From the NCBI GenBank assembly GCA_041476545.1, contig JBGOTP010000002.1, forward strand, positions 1 through 54,599: DNA of 54,599 nucleotides, in the 5' to 3' direction. The stretch's first letter is position 1. Every line of letters starts with the position of its first letter. Below the pieces are notes generated by a model. That model saw nothing but the letters and a program-made list of their open reading frames with translations, had not been told where the DNA came from and did not search any database. The position numbers and the translations under genes are program-made. The DNA is from JBGOTP01 sp041476545. GTDB lineage: Bacteria > Acidobacteriota > Vicinamibacteria > Vicinamibacterales > CAVVIG01. Shown here piece after piece: positions 49,949 through 54,599 of this stretch.

Positions 49949-49982
49949 AGCCCGGAGGCAGTCGCTTTCGGGCTTTTGCTTT
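49949..49982 (+). terminator. Intrinsic terminator, probable attenuator
   Basis: AGCCCGGAGGC pairs over 11 bp with GCTTTCGGGCT (two G-U pairs) around an AGTC loop and runs into TTTTGCTTT. Two upstream segments within the leader peptide codons, TGCCTCCGG at 49878-49886 and CCTCCGGG at 49899-49906, are exactly complementary to parts of the 5' arm and could act as antiterminators. The terminator is 80 bp upstream of the porin's ATG. Confidence 0.8.
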
Positions 49983-50061
49983 GTACGCCGTTCCCGTGAC
50001 TTTCAACCGACTCGCGCTCCAGCTCCACCGGAGCGCCTTGGACAAGATGTGGAGACGCTCA

Positions 50062-51288
50062 ATGACTTCGTTTCGATTCGCCGTACGCGCGACAGTGTTG
50101 ACAGTCGTCGCCGCGGTGTCCGTGCCTGACGTCGCTCAATCACAGACGACGGCGGGCGTTGAGGATGGCTTTTTCATTCAGTCCGCAAACGGGGACAACC
50201 GCCTGGTACTCGGCATGGTCGCGCAGACCGATGGCCGGTTCTCGCTGGATGATCCCAAGCCGATCATCGACACGTTCACCATCCGCAAGATTCGTCCGAC
50301 ATTCAGCGGCCAGGTGGCGAAGTACTTCACCTTCAAAGTGATGCCCGATTTCGGGAATGGCACCACGATTGTGCAGGACGCGTACTTCGACATCCGCTTC
50401 TCGCCGAAGTTCCGCGTGCGGACGGGCAAGGACAAGACCCCGATCGGTTACGAGTTGTTGGAGAGCGACGGGTATCTGCTGTTTCCGGAACGCGCGCTTG
50501 CCTCGAGCCTCGTGCCGAATCGTGACGTGGGCATCCAGGTGCAGGGAGATCTGTCGCCGAAGGTCTTCTATGCCGCGGGCGCCTTCAATGGGATTCCCGA
50601 TGGCACCAGCTCATCGACCGAACTCGATACCAACAACACCAAGGATCTTGCCGCACGCGTCGTCGTGCAGCCTTTCAGATCGATGAGGGCGTCCACCGGG
50701 GCGCTGAGCGGTGTTGGCTTCCAGGTGGGCGCGTCGAACGGCACGCAGATCGGATCGCTGCCGTCGTTCAAGACGTCCGTCCAGCAGACGTACTTCTCGT
50801 ACGGCACGGGTGTGACCGCCAACGGTGTGCGCCATCGCGTGTCGCCGGCGGTCTTCTACTACTACAAGGGCCTGGGCACGTTCGCCGAATACATGCGTTC
50901 CAAGCAGGCGGTGGCGAAAGGCGGCGTCACGACGGATGTCGACAACCGCGCCTGGGAAGTCACCGCGTCGTATGTGGTGACGGGCGAGGCGGCGTCGTAC
51001 AGCGGTGTGAAGCCGAAGAACAGCTTCGATCCGGCCACCGGGCACTGGGGTGCGGTGCAACTCCTCGGCCGCTACACGCGGCTGACCGCGGATCAGTCCG
51101 CGTTCGACGCTGGCCTGGCGGCAGTTGCCTCGAGCCGTGACGCGAAGTCCTTCACCATCGCGGCCAACTGGTATCCGGCCGCGTCGATCAAGATCTACGC
51201 GACGTTCGAGCGGACAACATTTTCTGGCGGCGGCTCCGCGCGTCCAACCGAAAACGTCATCCTCTACAGGACCCAGTTGGGATTTTGA
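50062..51288 (+). CDS. OprP/OprO-like phosphate-selective-type porin
   Basis: A 408-residue outer-membrane protein with a signal peptide (ATVLTVVAAVSVPDVAQSQ). The barrel begins NGDNRLVLGMVAQTDGRF and includes TFTIRKIRPTFSGQVAKYF, KVMPDFGNG, the KFRVRTGKDKTPIGYE strand and a final LYRTQLGF ending in the barrel-insertion phenylalanine. These are hallmarks of the OprO/OprP family, which passes small anions such as phosphate; sulfate or sulfonates are possible here. ATG 50062 has GGAG upstream; ATG 50047 is the alternative. Probably controlled by the attenuator upstream. Confidence 0.85.
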   Translation: MTSFRFAVRATVLTVVAAVSVPDVAQSQTTAGVEDGFFIQSANGDNRLVLGMVAQTDGRFSLDDPKPIIDTFTIRKIRPTFSGQVAKYFTFKVMPDFGNGTTIVQDAYFDIRFSPKFRVRTGKDKTPIGYELLESDGYLLFPERALASSLVPNRDVGIQVQGDLSPKVFYAAGAFNGIPDGTSSSTELDTNNTKDLAARVVVQPFRSMRASTGALSGVGFQVGASNGTQIGSLPSFKTSVQQTYFSYGTGVTANGVRHRVSPAVFYYYKGLGTFAEYMRSKQAVAKGGVTTDVDNRAWEVTASYVVTGEAASYSGVKPKNSFDPATGHWGAVQLLGRYTRLTADQSAFDAGLAAVASSRDAKSFTIAANWYPAASIKIYATFERTTFSGGGSARPTENVILYRTQLGF

Positions 51289-51310
51289 GTAAGATGATCG
51301 GTTGAAACAC

Positions 51311-52165
51311 ATGATGCCTCCGCATGCGCTTGCTCTGGGCCTCATCACGCTCGTCGCCGCCGCCGTCAACGGCGCGCTCGGGTACGGGTTCTCGTCCATC
51401 ACGGTCCCGCTCGCGCTGCTCTTTCTCTCGAATCGCGTGCTCAACCCGGCGCTGATCATCATCGAAGTGCCGCTGAACGCCTATGTGTTGTGGGTGAATC
51501 GCGAGGCGCTCCCAACGGTCTGGCGGCGTGTGTTTCCCATCATCATCGGTCTCGTGCCGGGTGTGATGATCGGGACGACGTTGATCTCGACGGTCAGTCC
51601 GGACTGGCTGAAGCTGTACACCTTCATCACGCTGCTGCCGCTGATTCTGTTTCAGGCCGCGGGATTCCGGCGACCGATTGCAGCGGAACGATCGGCGGGG
51701 CTGGTGTTCGGCGGGGCCGTCGGTCTCTTGTATTCGGTCACGACTATTTCGGGTCCGCCGCTGGCCATCGCGTTGAACAATCAGGGGCTGGCGAAGCGCG
51801 AGTTCCGCGCGGCGCTCGGTCTTGTGCGGCTGGCCGAATCATCCATGACCGCGCTCAGCTACATCTACGTCGGCCTCTTCACGCGCGAGAGCCTCGGGCT
51901 GGTCCCGTGGATTGTGCCGAGCGTCGCCATCGGCGTTCCGATTGGAGCGCAGATCATTCGCCGCATGCGGCCGGAAACGTTTCGCCGCATCTGCATGAGT
52001 TTCGACGCGTGGATCGTGGGGTTCGGACTCTCGAAGTTGACGCAGGCGCTCGGTCTCGTTCCCGGCAGCTCCGCCTACTTCATTCTGGCGGGCGCGATTG
52101 CCCTGGACGCGTGCCTGCTGTACCGGTTCTTCTCGGTGCGCGCGGCCGAAGTGACGAACGCTTGA
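51311..52165 (+). CDS. TauE/SafE family permease
   Basis: About 284 residues with eight hydrophobic segments. LITLVAAAVNGALGYGFSSITVP carries the first G-x-G-x-G-type loop, and TTISGPPLAIALNNQG and FRAALGLVRLAESS the second-half equivalent, as in TauE/SafE sulfite/sulfonate exporters. It follows the porin by 22 bp in the same direction, making a likely operon with it and the Rrf2 gene. It may move sulfite, sulfoacetate or a related organic anion. ATG 51311 is chosen over TTG 51302. Confidence 0.87.
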   Translation: MMPPHALALGLITLVAAAVNGALGYGFSSITVPLALLFLSNRVLNPALIIIEVPLNAYVLWVNREALPTVWRRVFPIIIGLVPGVMIGTTLISTVSPDWLKLYTFITLLPLILFQAAGFRRPIAAERSAGLVFGGAVGLLYSVTTISGPPLAIALNNQGLAKREFRAALGLVRLAESSMTALSYIYVGLFTRESLGLVPWIVPSVAIGVPIGAQIIRRMRPETFRRICMSFDAWIVGFGLSKLTQALGLVPGSSAYFILAGAIALDACLLYRFFSVRAAEVTNA

Positions 52166-52184
52166 TGCTGATGCGCCAGAAACC

Positions 52185-53186
52185 TTACCGGCTCGCGACG
52201 CGCGCTGGTTCAACGGCCGCCGCGATGGCCATCGTCGCGTAGGCCGCGCCAGCGGACGAGATCCATTGGTCGTGCGCGTATGGATAGCCGCTCTCGAAGT
52301 ACGGCTGGACCGGGAGCGCGCGGCTCTTCACGTGCCAGGTGCCGTCGGATGCCTGTGTATCGAGGAGGTAGTGCAGGCCCGCCTGATACGCCGGCTGATG
52401 CGGCTGGACCTTCCCTTCAGACATGGCCCACAACGCGAGGCCCGTGGCGTACGCGTCGCTCGGCATGGCCGGGAGCTGCGACCAGCCGCCGTCCTTGCGC
52501 TGCGTCGCTTGCAGCCCTCGAGCCGCGCCATCAATCGCGCCGCGATCCGCCTTCGACCACACCAGTCCGAGCAGATGGAACGCCCGCTCCTGCGTGGTCT
52601 GCGGCGTCGCCTTGAGCAGCCAGGCGCGGGCGCGCGCGATGCGCGCGTCGGTATCGGCACGCTGCGGCGCCGGTGCGTAGGCGTTCAGCGCGTAGATCAC
52701 GTACGCCGTCGTGTTGAAGTCGTCGAACGTAAGCGGCGGCCGGTTTCCGCCAGTCCGCCAATAGCCTTCCGGTTGCTGCATCGATTTCAGCGAGTAGACC
52801 TGAGCTTCGATACGCGGCGTGGCCTTTTGGTGCGCTGCAGCGGACGCAAAGAGCTCATACCCGACCGAATTGGGGTTTCCGCCCGCCGCAGCCGAGTACT
52901 CGATGATGCGTTCCGTCGTCGTTTCTGAGACCTCAGGCGGCAACTGAACGATCGTGCCGCCGGTCGGAATGCCGCGATCGCGCGCGAACGCCTGCGCCGC
53001 CGCTGGAAGCATCTGGTTGTGGCAGGAGTTGCAGCCGCCCTGCTTGATGAAGCTCGGACTGGTCTGCTCGAGCAGCACGAGTGCTTTCTGTGCGGCCGTC
53101 CGAAGCGTGGCCGACGGAATATCCTGGGCCGCCGCAACACCGGGAGCGAGCAGCAGCGATGCGATGACGGCGTAAGTGATGCGCAT
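52185..53186 (-). CDS. Secreted haem protein with squalene-cyclase-like toroid repeats
   Basis: A 333-residue protein. After a signal peptide (ITYAVIASLLLAPGVAAAQ) comes a c-type haem motif (GCNSCHNQ) near residue 54, on an N-terminal helix. The rest is an alpha-alpha toroid with Q-x3-G-x-W repeats (QQPEGYW, QRKDGGW, QASDGTW), as in terpene cyclase and prenyltransferase-like proteins. No DxDD or DxDTA acid cluster is seen, so cyclase activity is unlikely. An AAGGAG site precedes the ATG. It is 11 bp downstream of the ankyrin haem protein gene. Function unknown. Confidence 0.8.
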   Translation of the reverse strand: MRITYAVIASLLLAPGVAAAQDIPSATLRTAAQKALVLLEQTSPSFIKQGGCNSCHNQMLPAAAQAFARDRGIPTGGTIVQLPPEVSETTTERIIEYSAAAGGNPNSVGYELFASAAAHQKATPRIEAQVYSLKSMQQPEGYWRTGGNRPPLTFDDFNTTAYVIYALNAYAPAPQRADTDARIARARAWLLKATPQTTQERAFHLLGLVWSKADRGAIDGAARGLQATQRKDGGWSQLPAMPSDAYATGLALWAMSEGKVQPHQPAYQAGLHYLLDTQASDGTWHVKSRALPVQPYFESGYPYAHDQWISSAGAAYATMAIAAAVEPARVASR

Positions 53187-53197
53187 GAACAACTCCT

Positions 53198-54523
53198 TTA
53201 TCGAGTGCCGGCAACGGTGGCCGACTGCGGACGGGTCTGTGCTTCGCGGAGTACGCGGGTCGTTTCGGTTTCTCCGCGCTTGGCGGCAAGACTGAGCGGG
53301 GTCTCTCCCTCGCCGGTCGCGTTGATGTTGGCGCCGTGCGCGAGCAGCAGGCGCACAAGCTCCACCGGGCCATCGTCGGCGTACGCCGCCTGCATCAACG
53401 GTGTGTAGCCACGGTAGTCGACGGCGTTGACGTTGGCGCCCTTCTCAATCAGGAGCCTGGCCGACGCGAGGTCGCCATGATTCGCCGCATTCGCCAGCGG
53501 CGTTTCGCCACGCTTGGTCGGGAACGTGACGTCGGCGCCGCGCCCCACGAGCAGCACGACGGCGGCCGGATTGTTGGCTGCCGCGCCCATCAAGGGCGTG
53601 GCGTTCGTGTCGGACTTGGCATTCGGGTTGGCGCCTTTGTCGAGAAGCAGCCGGACCGAATCGGCGCTTGCCGTGACGGCGGCGAAGAGCGGCGTCTGAC
53701 CGGTCAGGTTGCGGGCGTTGATGTCTGCTCCGCCTTCGATCAGGAGCTGCACAATCGAGACGCCGTCGGGGCGCGCCGCGGCCAGGTGAAGCACGGTGCG
53801 GCCTTCAACGGTTTTCGCGTTCAGGTCGGCGCCCTTCGACAAGAGCAGTTTCAGTTTGACGGTATCCGCGACCGCCCAGTGCAGCGCCGTCGCTTTGCGG
53901 TCGTTACCGGCGTTCACATCCGCGCCCGCATCGAGCAGCGCCTGCATCATGTCGAGCGTGCCGGCATAGGCCGCGTGCATCAGCGCCGTGGAGCCGGCCC
54001 CGTCAGACTGCCGAGCCAGAAACCGGTCGGCCGCGAGCGCCCTCCGCAGGCCCGCGGCATCCTGGCGGTGAATGATGTCAATCACGTCCTGAAACCGTGG
54101 GTCCGTGACTTTCGCAATCGTCGCCGAGTCTGTCGCCCGGCCGGGCATCTCCGCGCCCTGATCGTTCCAGGCGCGCAGAATCCCCACCTCGTCTGGAGAC
54201 AGTGCGCCCGTCGGCGGCATCTGCAGTCCGGCGTTCGAGCCCGCTACACGGTGAATCAACTTGCTCTCGGCGCTCTTCCCCGGAACGATGACCGCGCCAT
54301 AGTCGCCGCCGCGCAGTGCATTCTGGCGAAGATCCAGCCGGAGGCCTGACTGCTGCTGCGTTTGTCCGTGGCACGAGAAACACTTGGAGAGGATCGGCTT
54401 GACGTGCTGCTCGTAGTTGATCATAACGGCCGCAGCGGGTGGTAGAGGAGTAGGAGTTTGGGCGTGGACGGCTGATGTGGCCAGCACCCATGACGCCAAC
54501 GTCAACCAGGAGGCTCGTCTCAT
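53198..54523 (-). CDS. Secreted ankyrin-repeat protein with N-terminal cytochrome domain
   Basis: A 441-residue protein. A signal peptide (WLTLASWVLATSAVHAQ) precedes a Planctomycete-type cytochrome c domain: SKCFSCHGQTQQQSGLRLD, GGDYGAVIVPGKSAESKLI and MPPTGALSPDEVGILRAW. About eight ankyrin repeats follow (such as GSTALMHAAYAGTLDMMQAL and GYTPLMQAAYADDGPVEL). The haem domain could carry electrons and the ankyrins bind a partner. Probably exported and co-transcribed with the toroid haem protein. An ATG 36 bp upstream is possible. A TTGCGG-17-GATACT promoter may overlap the start. Confidence 0.83.
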   Translation of the reverse strand: MRRASWLTLASWVLATSAVHAQTPTPLPPAAAVMINYEQHVKPILSKCFSCHGQTQQQSGLRLDLRQNALRGGDYGAVIVPGKSAESKLIHRVAGSNAGLQMPPTGALSPDEVGILRAWNDQGAEMPGRATDSATIAKVTDPRFQDVIDIIHRQDAAGLRRALAADRFLARQSDGAGSTALMHAAYAGTLDMMQALLDAGADVNAGNDRKATALHWAVADTVKLKLLLSKGADLNAKTVEGRTVLHLAAARPDGVSIVQLLIEGGADINARNLTGQTPLFAAVTASADSVRLLLDKGANPNAKSDTNATPLMGAAANNPAAVVLLVGRGADVTFPTKRGETPLANAANHGDLASARLLIEKGANVNAVDYRGYTPLMQAAYADDGPVELVRLLLAHGANINATGEGETPLSLAAKRGETETTRVLREAQTRPQSATVAGTR

Positions 54524-54599
54524 GACGCATAGTATCGGGCTGAACCTTGACATCCGCAAGCCAAAACGCTACAAGTAGATACAGAAATATGACCGTGGC

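Noticed and set aside
1..54599. CRISPR arrays, prophage or transposase genes
   Set aside because: No regularly spaced repeat-spacer array, phage structural gene, integrase or transposase motif was seen.

Overview
The window is GC-rich (roughly two-thirds G+C by eye) and densely coded. Its gene content suggests a soil-type Acidobacteriota genome, most likely Vicinamibacteria-like: a carboxypeptidase-regulatory-domain TonB-type receptor, many secreted PQQ quinoproteins, haem-bearing ankyrin and toroid proteins, a secreted family typical of acidobacteria, and palindromic repeats scattered through intergenic and coding DNA. This placement is inferred from gene content; there is no rRNA or marker gene here to confirm it. 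I saw no tRNA, rRNA, CRISPR array, transposase or integrase.

Layout. (1) 1-2.1 kb: edge of a toxin-antitoxin pair, a PhnB-like VOC protein, an orphan SIR2-like protein and a 305-bp empty stretch. (2) 2.1-10.0 kb: an overlapping minus-strand operon (acyl carrier protein, fatty acyl-AMP ligase, alpha-oxoamine synthase, B12-type radical SAM). It diverges from a nucleotidyltransferase that converges on a CDP-alcohol phosphotransferase, followed by a second radical SAM enzyme. Together these look like a pathway for an amino-acid-derived lipid with a phospho-headgroup, possibly sphingolipid-like. (3) 10.1-17.7 kb: TonB-type receptor, AddB-like nuclease, GT39-like membrane protein. (4) 17.7-29.6 kb: periplasmic oxidation block with three PQQ quinoproteins, c-type cytochromes, a haem/copper-monooxygenase-like protein, a tannase/feruloyl esterase and a secreted metallo-beta-lactamase-fold protein. 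(5) 29.8-33.4 kb: AddA-like helicase-nuclease, separated from AddB by the 13.8-kb block. (6) 33.5-44.5 kb: assorted secreted and metabolic genes (beta-barrel, beta-carbonic anhydrase, MFS, secreted VOC, threonine aldolase, alpha/beta hydrolase behind a structured leader, DinB-like protein, M16 peptidase, PEGA protein). (7) 44.7-49.2 kb: tightly packed operon of oxalate-CoA ligase-like enzyme, ketopantoate-reductase-family enzyme, OxlT-like antiporter and FAH-family enzyme. (8) 49.35-52.2 kb: Rrf2 regulator, a poly-cysteine leader peptide with a transcription attenuator, an OprP-like porin and a TauE/SafE permease. (9) 52.2-54.5 kb: a toroid haem protein and an ankyrin haem protein.

The strongest candidate for an undescribed system is at 49830-49982. 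A 31-codon reading frame with five consecutive Cys codons is coupled to the Rrf2 stop codon. Its codons contain two segments complementary to the 5' arm of a strong intrinsic terminator just upstream of the porin and permease genes. This is the layout expected of a cysteine-sensing ribosome-mediated attenuator. Other notable signals are repeats inserted in frame inside genes, the apparently split addAB pair, the lipid/headgroup locus and the paired haem-toroid and haem-ankyrin proteins.
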